Source: a virus. From it: DNA of 64,000 nucleotides. The position numbers and the translations under genes were made by a program. Position 1 is the first letter of the stretch. Each line of letters starts with the position of its first letter. Positions 1 through 8,964 of the stretch are shown here, in pieces. Under the pieces are notes generated by a model that made no database searches, was not told the DNA's origin, and saw nothing but the letters and a program-made list of their open reading frames with translations. Where the stretch lies: positions 1-64,000 of IMG/VR virus record IMGVR_UViG_3300030001_000223. One strand, 5' to 3'.

Positions 1-1403
1 GTTCTTGTGGAAAATGGAACATTAAAGATGGTTCAATTATCAAAAAAGGAACAATATACTGCAATAACTTTGAAGAAGTGAAACTTATAGGATCAAGGAG
101 TCCTCACCCTTCTCCTAGTTGTATATTCGTTTCTAAAAACACTATATATAATGAAATAGATAAATATTTTAATAGTAGTAAACAAATAGTACATATAAAT
201 GCAATAGAAGAGAATAACTTAGAAAAATTATCATCAGCAGATTATGATAGTGACCAAATGCTTCTTAGTGATAATGAAAAACTTATTGAAATTGCAGAAA
301 GACATTCCAAAGATTATCCTGTATCAGTAAATTGTGTGATTGGAAAGAAGACTCCTAGATATTATACTAATGAAGATAAATGTGATTTAGATGTGAAAAC
401 TAGCAAGAATTTTATAGGACAAATAATAAATCAAGCACAAATATTAGAAAGTCATTTAAATGACATTAGATTTAAAATAAAAAAAACAAAGGATAAAAGT
501 ATAAAACAAAAATTACAAGAACAGATAGATGATGTATTCATTGATATATCAACGTTAAATATAATGTCTTGTATAGAAATAGATAAAGCAAAAAAAGAAT
601 TTGATATAGATAATGAATCTGAATTAAATAAAATAAAAGAAAAATATAATAATATTAAATTACCTAATTTCTTTAAATATACAGCAAAAAAAACATATCA
701 AGATAAAAAAAACAAGATAAAAGAAAAGATATTAAAAAACACTCCATATGAAAAAATAGATAAAATTAGTGATACGGATGATATTATTATCAAGAAGAAA
801 GAAAACAATAAAGTAATTAAAGAGATAATAGATAAAGCAATTTCTTCTATGGAGAAGGAAAAATATCATCATTACGAAACAACAATGGATTATTTGGAAA
901 CGGAAATAGATAAATTTACATATAGAAAAATTGATAGACGAGTTGACAATAAAGATAATATTACTAATATACTAGATTTATTAACTAATAAATATAAAGA
1001 AATATTAAAGCATATAAGTGATGCAGACAGAAAGCAGATAGATAGAATCATGGGTTTAATAATAGATAGCGATAAAAAAACTAGAGCATTATGGTGTAAT
1101 ACCAATTTAACAGGTGAAGATAAATATTTTAAAACTATCCAGTATAGAGTCGAATTAATAAATAAACTATCTACTTTTAAAATAAAGTTTGTAACTTTGA
1201 TATCAATTTTAAAACAAATTAAGGAAGGAAAATATAGTAACATAGGAAGAGTTGCATTAAGTGTGCTATATTCTAGTCATAGAGAAATGTTCCTTGAAAT
1301 GTTTAGGATTCAACAAGAAGAAATAGAAATACTATGTGATGGAGAAGATATAGAGTTATATGGAATGTGCTTTGGGAAAAAGAAAACAACTAGGGATATT
1401 TAA
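1..1403 (+). CDS. Phage RNA polymerase, two-barrel (YonO/RdRP-like) type, C-terminal part
   Basis: The frame is open from base 3, so this is the C-terminal part of a longer protein and the GTG at 78 is internal. The decisive motif is ADYDSDQM at 237-260, the counterpart of NADFDGDQM, the metal-binding site of multisubunit RNA polymerase beta-prime and of DxDGD in RdRP/YonO single-chain enzymes. An SRSPHPSP segment sits about 45 residues upstream, where RdRP-like enzymes carry a conserved basic Pro-His segment. About 380 mostly helical, Lys-rich residues follow. Known: YonO of SPbeta is a single-chain DNA-dependent RNA polymerase of this fold. Inferred: this protein transcribes phage late genes. 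The missing N-terminal part would hold the rest of the catalytic core. Confidence 0.72.
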   Translation, partial: SCGKWNIKDGSIIKKGTIYCNNFEEVKLIGSRSPHPSPSCIFVSKNTIYNEIDKYFNSSKQIVHINAIEENNLEKLSSADYDSDQMLLSDNEKLIEIAERHSKDYPVSVNCVIGKKTPRYYTNEDKCDLDVKTSKNFIGQIINQAQILESHLNDIRFKIKKTKDKSIKQKLQEQIDDVFIDISTLNIMSCIEIDKAKKEFDIDNESELNKIKEKYNNIKLPNFFKYTAKKTYQDKKNKIKEKILKNTPYEKIDKISDTDDIIIKKKENNKVIKEIIDKAISSMEKEKYHHYETTMDYLETEIDKFTYRKIDRRVDNKDNITNILDLLTNKYKEILKHISDADRKQIDRIMGLIIDSDKKTRALWCNTNLTGEDKYFKTIQYRVELINKLSTFKIKFVTLISILKQIKEGKYSNIGRVALSVLYSSHREMFLEMFRIQQEEIEILCDGEDIELYGMCFGKKKTTRDI

Positions 1404-1432
1404 TCAAAAAATATCACAAATTTCCACACTTT

Positions 1433-1443
1433 AAATAAATTAA
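1433..1443 (+). repeat. Dispersed intergenic 11-mer AAATAAATTAA (family exemplar)
   Basis: First copy of a + strand motif found between most genes, usually after a hairpin and before a ribosome site. Exact copies start at 1433, 1798, 3854, 4378, 5203, 9978, 10419, 18306, 21901, 26647, 27316, 34755, 34882, 48652, 53957 and 62650. Copies with another first base (TAATAAATTAA or nAATAAATTAA) lie at 6384, 9886, 10558, 18280, 19331, 27118, 30909, 52998, 60269 and 63130. Many continue as TAGAA or AAAT. A few copies lie inside genes, where the bases spell Asn-Lys-Leu (for example near 16828 and 33676), so it is not exclusively intergenic. It could be a phage-polymerase promoter element or an RNA signal. 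Confidence 0.7.
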
Positions 1444-1465
1444 TAGAAGAATAAATGATGTCAGA

Positions 1466-1637
1466 CGTTGGTATTACTAGGGTTAACAGATATACATATA
1501 ATACGAAACTTCGGGATTATAGGGAGAAAGAAAAACATTTTAATAGTTGAAAAATCTAAGACCGTATAAGTGTATTCTCCCAACACTTATAAAAACAAAA
1601 AGATATTATAGCTTTAATTAGCTTTATTATACCAACG
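1466..1637 (+). ncRNA. Structured intergenic RNA with predicted pseudoknot
   Basis: A 9-bp closing helix pairs 1466-1474 with 1629-1637. Inside it is a perfect 8-bp hairpin (ATAAGTGT 1566-1573 with ACACTTAT 1583-1590). Its loop contains TTCTCCC (1575-1581), the exact complement of GGGAGAA at 1522-1528, so a loop-to-upstream pseudoknot is predicted. No reading frame of note crosses it. Function unknown; it lies between the RNA polymerase and HU genes. Confidence 0.55.
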
Positions 1638-1711
1638 CCTTGAAACATAGGCGAAACACTATATATTTTTTAATTTTTCATAAACATTTCATTTTACCCC
1701 TTTATTTATTT

Positions 1712-1784
1712 AACTTTTCTCTCTCCTAAATGGACGTTTAGTTATAACACAGATAACTGGCGTTCATTAGAGAGAAAGAGTAAA
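1712..1784 (+). ncRNA. Long imperfect stem-loop upstream of the HU gene
   Basis: A stem of more than 20 pairs: CTTTTCTCTCT with AGAGAGAAAG at the base, then AATGGACG with CGTTCATT (one G-U), then AGTTAT with ATAACT closing a 7-base loop. It has no T-run, so a terminator is unlikely. An RNase III-type processing site or a stable 5' end for the HU message is possible. Confidence 0.5.
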
Positions 1785-1914
1785 AGAAATGTAATTGAAA
1801 ATAAATTAATAGAAGTATAAAAACTAATAAACTTACAGTTTTAACAATTAGTAAATATCCCTATTAAGGGTTATAAATAAAAAAAATTAGAGAGAAGAAA
1901 GAGGAGATTTTAAA

Positions 1915-2226
1915 ATGAAGAAAGAACAAGTAATTGAAGTAATTAAGGAAACATTAGGACTAGAAAGCAAAAAGGAAACAGAAGGTAAATTTACTGAATT
2001 TGATAAAATTATTAAAGCAGTAGTAGAAAAATTAGAAGTAGGAGATAAAGCTAAAATTGGTTCATATTTAGAAGTAGAAAAGAAGCATATGGAAGCTAAG
2101 CATACAGATGCTAGAGTAGGAAGAAATCCTAGAACCAAGGAAGCTATCAATATTGATGCCAAGGATTATCCGGCATTTGATAAAGTAACAATTAAAGCAA
2201 CTAAGGCTTTGGGTAAAGCAGAATAA
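1915..2226 (+). CDS. HU/IHF-family DNA-binding protein
   Basis: 103 residues, slightly longer than the usual 90-residue HU. It has the N-terminal helical dimer region, then the beta-arm hallmark VGRNPRTKEAINI (about residues 69-81) and the closing KVTIKATKALGKAE. The ribosome site is AGAGGAGA just before the ATG. HU proteins bend and compact DNA as dimers. A phage copy beside the RNA polymerase gene parallels yonN/yonO of SPbeta. A terminator follows at 2239. Family assignment is firm; the precise role is not known. Confidence 0.93.
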   Translation: MKKEQVIEVIKETLGLESKKETEGKFTEFDKIIKAVVEKLEVGDKAKIGSYLEVEKKHMEAKHTDARVGRNPRTKEAINIDAKDYPAFDKVTIKATKALGKAE

Positions 2227-2238
2227 TAAAGACATTTG

Positions 2239-2277
2239 AGAAGGACTAGATTAGAAATAATTCAGTCCTTCTATTTT
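2239..2277 (+). terminator. Rho-independent terminator after HU gene
   Basis: Perfect 9-bp stem AGAAGGACT / AGTCCTTCT (2239-2247 with 2264-2272) followed by a T-rich stretch. Confidence 0.75.
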
Positions 2278-2373
2278 GTATTAATCATAGAACTTATATT
2301 AATGTATAGGTTGTTAGTTAATATAAACAAAAATATATACCGTATATATCGGTGGAGGGTTTGAGGGAGAATT

Positions 2374-3855
2374 ATGGGAGGAAAAAAGAATAAAGAAAAT
2401 GAAATTGTAATAAGTCTAAATGGAAATCAAGCCGAAGAAGTAGTAGGCAGTAATTTAAGCATTTCATATTTATCAGATATAGGTAGAAAATGTGTTTTGG
2501 TCGAATTAGGAATGATACAAAATAACGATATGGCTGACGAATATATACTAAATAAGGAAATGTTAAATAATATTCCTATTAAAGAGTCAGATTATTGTTT
2601 TATGCTTCATTTACATTGTGATCATATTGGATTGTTTCCAGCATTATCTTCAATGGGATTTAAAGGTAGGATAATAACTACAAAGACTAATTCAATATTA
2701 TCTAAACCAATGTTAAAAGATTGCATTAAAATTCATGTGAAAAATTGCGAGTATTTAAGAGAAAATAAAGATAAATTTAAAAAGAAAATCAAAGGGAAAG
2801 TAAAAGAATTATTTGAAGAAAAAGATTTAGATAATGTAATGAGTATGATGGACGTTTATGAATTGGATAATATATATCATTTAGATGACTATTTGTCTTT
2901 TAGATTTACAAATAACTCACATATTATTGGTTCGACACAATTAGAAATTTTTATAAAGAAATTTGGAACAAATATTGTAAAAAAGATTTGTATTACAAGT
3001 GATTTAGGAAATACAGATAATTACTCATATACATATTTTACAGAACCAACAATTCCAGTATCTAATTCAAATATTCTATTTATAGAAAGTACATATGGAT
3101 TAGGAGATAGAAATTTCAACAAGAGAACTTGTATAGAAGAAAGAAAACAATTAGAAAAAGATATACTAGGATTTGTAAATTATAATCATTCGTGTATGAT
3201 ACCATGTTTTGCCTTATCTAGACTTAGTAATATGATGAGTTGGCTATATGATACGTTTAAAGATAGATGGGATATGTCTAAACCAATTATAATAGCAACT
3301 AATCTAGGTAAAAAAATAAATGACAAAATGTATGAGGTTTTAGATAATGAAGATTTGGCTTATTGGGATGAAGTTATGACTTGGAAAGCTTTTAAATTTA
3401 TAAATGATAATAAGAGTTGTGAAGCTTTTGTTAATTCTAAACCAAAAAGTTACCTAGTACTAAGTTCAAGTGGGATGATATCAGGAGGTTTTAGTAATCT
3501 ATTTGTTAATCAAATGTTACAAGATTCTCATAATGGAATATTATTTTGTGGATATTGTTCTCCTAATACAATAGGTGGTCAATTATTAGATAATAGTACA
3601 GATACAGTTATTGTTGATGGTAGAACATTAAAAAAGAGATGTATTGTGAAAAGATACTATTCATTCAGTAGCCACGCATCACAAAAAGATATTGTAAACT
3701 ATATTAAGCAGTGTGATTGTCAAAAAGTAGTATTGCAACATGGAAGTAGTGACGCAAAAGAAGAATTAAAGAAATTATCTGAAATAGAATTGAGCAAAAT
3801 GAACAGGACAACAAAAGTTATTTCATCATATAAGGATATGCAAATAACTTTGTAA
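2374..3855 (+). CDS. MBL-fold beta-CASP ribonuclease-like protein
   Basis: 493 residues. Metallo-beta-lactamase motif 2 is HLHCDH at residues 79-84. The later metal ligands are His183 (NNSHIIG) and Asp210 (TSDLGN), and FIESTYG follows near 236-242. The beta-CASP part shows IPCFALSRL, LSSSGMISGG and the closing SFSSHAS with its His near 435, as in CPSF-73/RNase J-like nucleases. These enzymes cut or trim RNA, less often DNA. All core ligands are present, so it should be active. Start: ATG 2374 after GGAGGGTTTGAGGGAG. Inferred: phage mRNA processing. The partner proteins and substrate are unknown. Confidence 0.85.
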   Translation: MGGKKNKENEIVISLNGNQAEEVVGSNLSISYLSDIGRKCVLVELGMIQNNDMADEYILNKEMLNNIPIKESDYCFMLHLHCDHIGLFPALSSMGFKGRIITTKTNSILSKPMLKDCIKIHVKNCEYLRENKDKFKKKIKGKVKELFEEKDLDNVMSMMDVYELDNIYHLDDYLSFRFTNNSHIIGSTQLEIFIKKFGTNIVKKICITSDLGNTDNYSYTYFTEPTIPVSNSNILFIESTYGLGDRNFNKRTCIEERKQLEKDILGFVNYNHSCMIPCFALSRLSNMMSWLYDTFKDRWDMSKPIIIATNLGKKINDKMYEVLDNEDLAYWDEVMTWKAFKFINDNKSCEAFVNSKPKSYLVLSSSGMISGGFSNLFVNQMLQDSHNGILFCGYCSPNTIGGQLLDNSTDTVIVDGRTLKKRCIVKRYYSFSSHASQKDIVNYIKQCDCQKVVLQHGSSDAKEELKKLSEIELSKMNRTTKVISSYKDMQITL

Positions 3856-3887
3856 ATAAATTAATAAAATAAAAGGAGATAGAAATA

Positions 3888-4223
3888 ATGGCTAAAGCAT
3901 TAAAAGTAGATTATAAAGGCATTAAAGTAGAATATAAAGATGGTGAATTAAAGGGAACTATAAAAGTTGAGAATGAGGAAAATGAATTAGTAGAAACAGA
4001 AATTAATGTAACTGCTGAGGTAAAAGAATTATTAGCTACATTAGAGGAAGAAGATACAATCTCAATTAATATTAAGAAATTTAAAGAGCCTAAAGAAAAA
4101 GAAAAACAACCTATATTTAAATATGTATGTGGTTGTGGAAAAGAAATTAAATCTAAGTTTGAAGGACTTGATATAACATGCAATGAGTGTGAGAATACAT
4201 TCTGCATGGAAGAAGGCAAATAA
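3888..4223 (+). CDS. Small protein with C-terminal zinc ribbon
   Basis: 111 residues; AAAGGAGA ribosome site 11 bases upstream. The first 75 residues are strand-forming and charged. The last 30 hold Cys pairs in the pattern CGC(G)...CNEC, a probable zinc ribbon. It sits directly downstream of the beta-CASP nuclease gene, separated by one 11-mer copy, and could serve as a nucleic-acid-binding partner. No named family recognised. Confidence 0.7.
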   Translation: MAKALKVDYKGIKVEYKDGELKGTIKVENEENELVETEINVTAEVKELLATLEEEDTISINIKKFKEPKEKEKQPIFKYVCGCGKEIKSKFEGLDITCNECENTFCMEEGK

Positions 4224-4224
4224 T

Positions 4225-4350
4225 ATGAAATGTGATAACTGTCAACATGAAAGAGTTTGTATAATGTATAAAGAGTACATATTAAAACTTGAAAGAAGTG
4301 GTGTAGAAATTACAATTGATAAATGTAAAGAATTTGATGAAGTCGAATAG
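4225..4350 (+). CDS. 41-residue cysteine-containing small protein
   Basis: Starts one base after the stop of the preceding gene (TAATATG). It begins with MKCDNCQHERVC and has a later Cys in DKCKEF, which fits a small zinc-binding fold. No strong ribosome site of its own is visible other than GGAAGAAGGC inside the upstream gene, so translation is probably coupled. Function unknown. Confidence 0.55.
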   Translation: MKCDNCQHERVCIMYKEYILKLERSGVEITIDKCKEFDEVE

Positions 4351-4388
4351 CAGATACTTGAGAAAGATTTGACTATAAAATAAATTAA

Positions 4389-5202
4389 AACAACTAATTG
4401 ATATTAACGAGAACCTTATAGATGTTACAGAGAAGTCGTGAGAAATATCTATAACCTTGTAATATTTTATATTTATCTATGGGTTTAAATAATATATGAG
4501 GACTAACACTCATTCCCCAGAGTAATTTTCAGTTACTCGGTACTCCTTGAGGGGACGTTAAAATAATATTCAAGGCAAGGTTAGAAAACAGGCTCACTAG
4601 CTGAGGAAATTATAATGATTAATTCGGTCACACCCCTGTATAAAAAATAATAGTGAACGCTTACCATTAGTCCGATAGGGACGTTAAATCTATTTTTATT
4701 TAGATGTTATCGTAGCATGCCAAAAACGGAATAGATAACAAGTGTATCTATTAAGCAATAAAGTAAATGTCGTTTCAAGATTAGGTATTTAACTTTGCTT
4801 TATAATGGTTTTATGTTTACCAAAACTTGAATAGGATTGATAATCTGAAAGAAAACATATGATACAAAACGCTGGTCAATATGCGTTTAATAAATGGTTG
4901 ATTGGATTGAATAGATGGAGACGTTTTAGTTGTACCATCGAGACTAATTAGTCACTCTAGATTAATTAGATGTTGAAGATAGGCTTTACGCCAGTGATTA
5001 GGGAGTTGACATAGGTAATTCTTCCGTAGATATATGTAATAGTCTATATTAAAAACCTACTATCAGAAAATTTCTAAGACAGGATTAAGGAAATGCGATA
5101 GCTATTCGTTAACTGGAAAAGCTTCCGATTATATGATACTCGAAGTACAAGAGTATTACCCTATAGAATTAGTGGACATAACCATACGGATAGGGATTTT
5201 AA
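4389..5202 (+). ncRNA. Candidate large ornate noncoding RNA (about 0.8 kb)
   Basis: No reading frame crosses this stretch. It is less AT-extreme than its surroundings and is bracketed by 11-mer copies at 4378 and 5203. Many local helices are visible: GAGTAA/TTACTC near 4520, CCTTGA/TCAAGG near 4544-4576, GTTATC/GATAAC near 4706-4739, AAACGC/GCGTTT at 4867-4888, GGC/GCC at 4982-4992, ATACTC/GAGTAT near 5135-5156 and CCCTAT/ATAGGG at 5159-5196. Two hairpins end with the same tail GGGACGTTAAA (near 4552 and 4678), with a third partial copy near 4917. Size, phage setting and complexity recall GOLLD/ROOL-type RNAs, but I cannot show homology. Confidence 0.6.
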
Positions 5203-5203
5203 A

Positions 5204-5522
5204 AATAAATTAATAAAATAAAGTAGCAATAAAATCACATATATAAATATAACAACCTCCTACAGTTTTTATAAAAATGTGTGATTTTATTGGTGTTTTA
5301 TTACACTATGTTCCAAGTGATGATACTTGGTAAAAACTAAATATAAATAACTAGAATTATTTCCAGTAGCACTCTTAGGATAGTTAGTGCTTTACAATTA
5401 GACTTCCTCATTTAATTGAATATTTATTATTAGCAATACAGCTAAGATGTGATTTTAGGATATTTTCACATTTATCAACAAAATACCTCATTTAATAATA
5501 AATTAAAAAGTGAGGTAATAAA
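5204..5522 (+). promoter_or_regulatory. Structured leader of the AntA antirepressor gene
   Basis: A series of perfect hairpins: a 13-bp stem 5227-5239/5280-5292 whose loop holds CCTCC (anti-Shine-Dalgarno-like), CCAAGT/ACTTGG 5313-5330, AGCACT/AGTGCT 5368-5391, ATGTGA/TCACAT 5447-5471, and TACCTCA 5484-5490 with TGAGGTA 5511-5517. The last stem hides the ribosome site of the gene at 5523. The anti-site CCTCATTTAAT occurs twice (5406 and 5486), so alternative pairings are possible. Post-transcriptional control of antirepressor synthesis is inferred. Confidence 0.6.
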
Positions 5523-6386
5523 ATGAAGAAATTTACAAAGCAAGAATTAAAAGAACAATTAGGTATGACAGAAAAAAACTCTAAGTTAGTTATGGATGCA
5601 CAAAGAAAATTTCCAGCAGTATTAACAAATACTGATGATGGATTTTGTATTGATGGTAGAAAATTACATAGTAATCTAGTTGAGAATGTAAAAACAGGAA
5701 AAAACGGAAATAAAATAAAATCAACTAAATTTAGTGATTGGATAAAAGGAAGAATAGAAAAATATACCTTTGTTGAAAATGAAGATTATATTAAACATTA
5801 TAAAATACCATCAAATCCAGTAATAGCCTACGTTCAAAAATTTGGGAACGCACTGTTATCACAGGAACAAATATTAGAACTTAATTCTCAACAACGTTCA
5901 TACTATGGAATAACAGAAGAATATTCTTTAAATTTAGAAATGTCAAAACAATTATGTATGATTGAAAACAATGAAATGGGTTTGTTATGTAGAAAATATT
6001 TTATTAAAATAGAACAAGCAATAAAAGATAAAATTGAATGGCTAGAAATTAGAGAACCCGAGGCTAAAGGGTATACTGACATGAAAGTGTATATTAATAA
6101 ATGGTGTGAATTAAATGGATTTGATAATTCAGATGACTCATTAACAAAACGAGAAGCTAACTTATTGAATATAGCTTTAACTGGAAAATCGGCTATGGAA
6201 TTAAGAGACTATATTGGATATAAAGATATTACTACAAGAAATCACTTACAAGGTTCAGTTAATAAAGCTTTATCAGAACTACAATTAGTTAATAGTAGTT
6301 TATTGATGGCTAATTTAGATTTTAAAACTAGAAAACCAATTATAGAAGATACTTGTAAGGCTAAATATTCAGACTTGAAATTCTAA
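5523..6386 (+). CDS. Antirepressor, AntA/AntB family
   Basis: 287 residues. An AntA-type domain (about residues 40-170) contains IDGRKLHSNL, KFSDWIKGRI, FVENEDYI and, after an insert, EEYSLNLEMSKQLCMIENN and GLLCRKYFIKIEQ. The C-terminal 100 residues are helical and probably a partner-binding region. Antirepressors bind the phage repressor and promote lytic growth. The start is fixed by TGAGGTAATAAAATG, whose ribosome site is paired in the upstream leader. A terminator follows (6417-6446). Confidence 0.85.
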   Translation: MKKFTKQELKEQLGMTEKNSKLVMDAQRKFPAVLTNTDDGFCIDGRKLHSNLVENVKTGKNGNKIKSTKFSDWIKGRIEKYTFVENEDYIKHYKIPSNPVIAYVQKFGNALLSQEQILELNSQQRSYYGITEEYSLNLEMSKQLCMIENNEMGLLCRKYFIKIEQAIKDKIEWLEIREPEAKGYTDMKVYINKWCELNGFDNSDDSLTKREANLLNIALTGKSAMELRDYIGYKDITTRNHLQGSVNKALSELQLVNSSLLMANLDFKTRKPIIEDTCKAKYSDLKF

Positions 6387-6416
6387 TAAATTAATAATAC
6401 ATATATGTAAATTATA

Positions 6417-6449
6417 AATCGGATTGACATTGAAGTAAATCCGATTTTG
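6417..6449 (+). terminator. Terminator after antirepressor gene
   Basis: 9-bp stem AATCGGATT / AATCCGATT (6417-6425 with 6438-6446) followed by TTTGAT. Confidence 0.7.
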
Positions 6450-6478
6450 ATAAATAAAAACGAAAAGGAAGATATAAA

Positions 6479-6691
6479 ATGGGAGAAAAAGAATATCAAC
6501 AAGGTAGTAATAAAGATAAGAAGAAAAAACACAAAAAGTACAGAGATATTAAATGTAGTGGTTGTAAAGATATTATAGATATTGATTTATGCATCAGTAA
6601 TGATGATATGGATTATGTAGATACTACTAAATCTAAAATATATGTTTATTGTGGCTCATGCGGATTACAACATGAAGTAAAACTAAAGTAA
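6479..6691 (+). CDS. Lys-rich small zinc-ribbon protein
   Basis: 70 residues. A Lys-rich N-terminus (DKKKKHKKY) is followed by two Cys pairs, CSGC near residue 26 and CGSC near 60, the spacing of a zinc ribbon. Ribosome site GAAAAGGAAG. It is set 27 bases before the metallophosphatase gene and likely co-transcribed. Nucleic-acid binding is an inference from composition. Confidence 0.65.
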   Translation: MGEKEYQQGSNKDKKKKHKKYRDIKCSGCKDIIDIDLCISNDDMDYVDTTKSKIYVYCGSCGLQHEVKLK

Positions 6692-6718
6692 CAAATAATA
6701 ATAAGGGGAGAAATTATT

Positions 6719-8326
6719 ATGAATGAAATATTGAAGAAGAAAATTGAAGAGTATGACAATGAGTATATAGGTCGTATTTACAGAAATAAGTGTGAATACG
6801 AATTAACTAATACTATGTGTAAGAATGCTATAAATGAAGAGCTAGGAACGAGTTATGCCGAAAGTACATTAAGAGGAATTGCTAAAATTTTCAATGAAAC
6901 CTATGAATTAATTCTTGAAAGAGTATTAAATAAAGATAATAATGAATGTTTAAAAGGATTGGAAATAAAAAAGAAGTCATTAGAAGTTGAAAGCAATAAA
7001 CAAATTAAAGAACAAGAAAAAGAGTTAGATAAAATAAAGAAAGAAAAAGAAAAATATGAGAAGGAACTTGATAAATTAGATGCTAAAGAAGAAAAAAGAT
7101 TAAGAGTTATTGAGAATGGTGAATACTATACAATATCATCTAATAAGAGAGAGATAAAAGTATCTAAAGAAAAAGTAAAAGAAATTAAGAAAATATATTG
7201 TGATGAAAATGGAATAGGAGTTTCTCAATTGTGTAGAAAACTGGATATTCCAAGAAGAGATTTTATGTTAATCAAGTATGCTTTCAATATAGTTCATGAT
7301 GATGTTCCTTATTTAGATGAAGAATTAGAATGTGAAGATAATATAGACTCATTAGTTGAAGAAACTATTGAAAGAAGAAAAGAAAAATATTTCTTAAAAC
7401 TTCAAGAAGAAGAAATAAATAAAATGAAACAAGAATTAAAGTCTTATAGAAATAAAGACTATCTTTATGATAAGATATTTGATAAATTAAGCGAAATAGA
7501 AATTAATCCTGTTAAATATAATGTTGAATTAAGACCTAGCATTAAAACAAGATGTGGATTATTGGATTTAGAAGATATGCATGTGGGAATTAAATCAAAC
7601 AATTTATTCAATAAATATGATGTAGAAACTGCATATTTAAGGGGAACAGAATTAACAAAAGAGATTATTAAAACATCTTCTGAACTAGGCATTACTGAAT
7701 TATATGTAAACAATCTTGGTGATAATATTACAGGCATAATCCACGATAGTCTTATAGCAGAAAGTGAAATACCAGTAGAAGAACAAGTTAAAGTTGCAAC
7801 AGAAATAATATTAAATATGTTGATATCATTTGCTGATTGTGGTTTATTCAGTAAGGTTCATTATAGTGCTGTTAATGGTAATCATGGACGCATATCAATT
7901 AAAGAAAAAACTCCAAATGATATGCATAATTTTGAAACTTTTATCACATGGGGAATTGAATTATCATTAGCAAGTAGTGAATATGCAGATAAAATATTAA
8001 TAGAGAAAAACTATTTAGATGAAGGAGTTATTTCAACAGAAATAAATGGATGCAGAATCCTTTCTACACACGGACATAATGATAAATTTGGAAAAATAGT
8101 TCAAGATTTAATACTAATGTTTGGTGATGCAGTTGAAGTTCACACAGCACATTTACATCATAATAAATCAGATGAAATTCATTGTAGAGAATTGTTTATG
8201 GGTAGAAGTTTTGCTGGTACTGATACATATGCTAAAGATGGAAGACATACGTCAAAAGCTGGACAAAGACTATATGTTTATTCAGAAGGTGAAAGAGAGT
8301 TTATAAGAGATATAATATTTAAATAA
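6719..8326 (+). CDS. Metallophosphoesterase with N-terminal coiled coil
   Basis: 535 residues. Residues 1-125 are helical, with a long Lys/Glu coiled coil at about 75-130. An HTH-like stretch (GVSQLCRKLDIPRRDF) follows near 165. The calcineurin-like phosphatase domain occupies about 280-500, with DMHVG, NLGDNI, NGNHGR, STHGH and TAHLHHN as its metal-ligand motifs, all in order. Phage enzymes of this type act on nucleic acids or nucleotides; the substrate here is unknown. Ribosome site AAGGGGAGA. Confidence 0.85.
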   Translation: MNEILKKKIEEYDNEYIGRIYRNKCEYELTNTMCKNAINEELGTSYAESTLRGIAKIFNETYELILERVLNKDNNECLKGLEIKKKSLEVESNKQIKEQEKELDKIKKEKEKYEKELDKLDAKEEKRLRVIENGEYYTISSNKREIKVSKEKVKEIKKIYCDENGIGVSQLCRKLDIPRRDFMLIKYAFNIVHDDVPYLDEELECEDNIDSLVEETIERRKEKYFLKLQEEEINKMKQELKSYRNKDYLYDKIFDKLSEIEINPVKYNVELRPSIKTRCGLLDLEDMHVGIKSNNLFNKYDVETAYLRGTELTKEIIKTSSELGITELYVNNLGDNITGIIHDSLIAESEIPVEEQVKVATEIILNMLISFADCGLFSKVHYSAVNGNHGRISIKEKTPNDMHNFETFITWGIELSLASSEYADKILIEKNYLDEGVISTEINGCRILSTHGHNDKFGKIVQDLILMFGDAVEVHTAHLHHNKSDEIHCRELFMGRSFAGTDTYAKDGRHTSKAGQRLYVYSEGEREFIRDIIFK

Positions 8327-8353
8327 AATATAAAGGATTAAAAGGTGATTATT

Positions 8354-8947
8354 ATGGGAGAGATGTTTCAACCAATAGATAATATTTACAATGAAATGAT
8401 TGTTCAAGATGCGCTTAAACGTAGAAAATTACATTTGAATGATGATGTAGATGAAATATCAATGTTTAAATTAATGTATTATATGGACAAAATTAAGCAA
8501 AAAGATGATAATGAAGGAATTAAATTAGGAGAAAGACAACCTATAAGAATAATAATTAATTCATATGGTGGGGTAATTTATGATTGTATGGCTTTATTAA
8601 GTAAAATAGAAAGATTTCAACAAGAATATAAGTATAAAATAATAACTGAATTAACTGGTAAAGGTATGAGTTGTGGAGCTTTTATTTTTGTATTCGGAGA
8701 TGAACGTTTAATAAATAGTTATGGAACTTTATTATTTCATCAGTTGTCTGGAGGAAATTATGGGAATTTTACTCAATTAAAAATAAGACATGAGGAACAA
8801 GTTAGGTTACAAACATTAATTGATGATTTAATTGTTAAAAAGACAAGTATACCAAGAGAATTATTTGAACAAAAGACAGATGGTAAAGATTGGTATTTAA
8901 GTCCAGAAGATTGTATTAAATATGATATTGCTACAAAAATAATTTAA
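8354..8947 (+). CDS. ClpP-like serine protease
   Basis: About 197 residues from ATG 8354, chosen because AAAAGGTGA lies 5-12 bases upstream. ClpP landmarks are present: INSYGG (substrate-binding turn), GMSCGAF with the nucleophilic Ser, FHQLSGG with the catalytic His, and an Asp in the SPEDCIKYDIATKII end. In phages such proteins often mature the head, and this one lies 4 kb upstream of the terminase and portal genes. An alternative is host-protein turnover. It lacks an obvious Clp ATPase partner in the window. Confidence 0.85.
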   Translation: MGEMFQPIDNIYNEMIVQDALKRRKLHLNDDVDEISMFKLMYYMDKIKQKDDNEGIKLGERQPIRIIINSYGGVIYDCMALLSKIERFQQEYKYKIITELTGKGMSCGAFIFVFGDERLINSYGTLLFHQLSGGNYGNFTQLKIRHEEQVRLQTLIDDLIVKKTSIPRELFEQKTDGKDWYLSPEDCIKYDIATKII

Positions 8948-8964
8948 GGAATATGGTGATAGAT

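Noticed and set aside
1404-1914. Intergenic region as an intron in the RNA polymerase gene
   Set aside because: The upstream frame ends normally and the HU gene is complete; no group I core seen.
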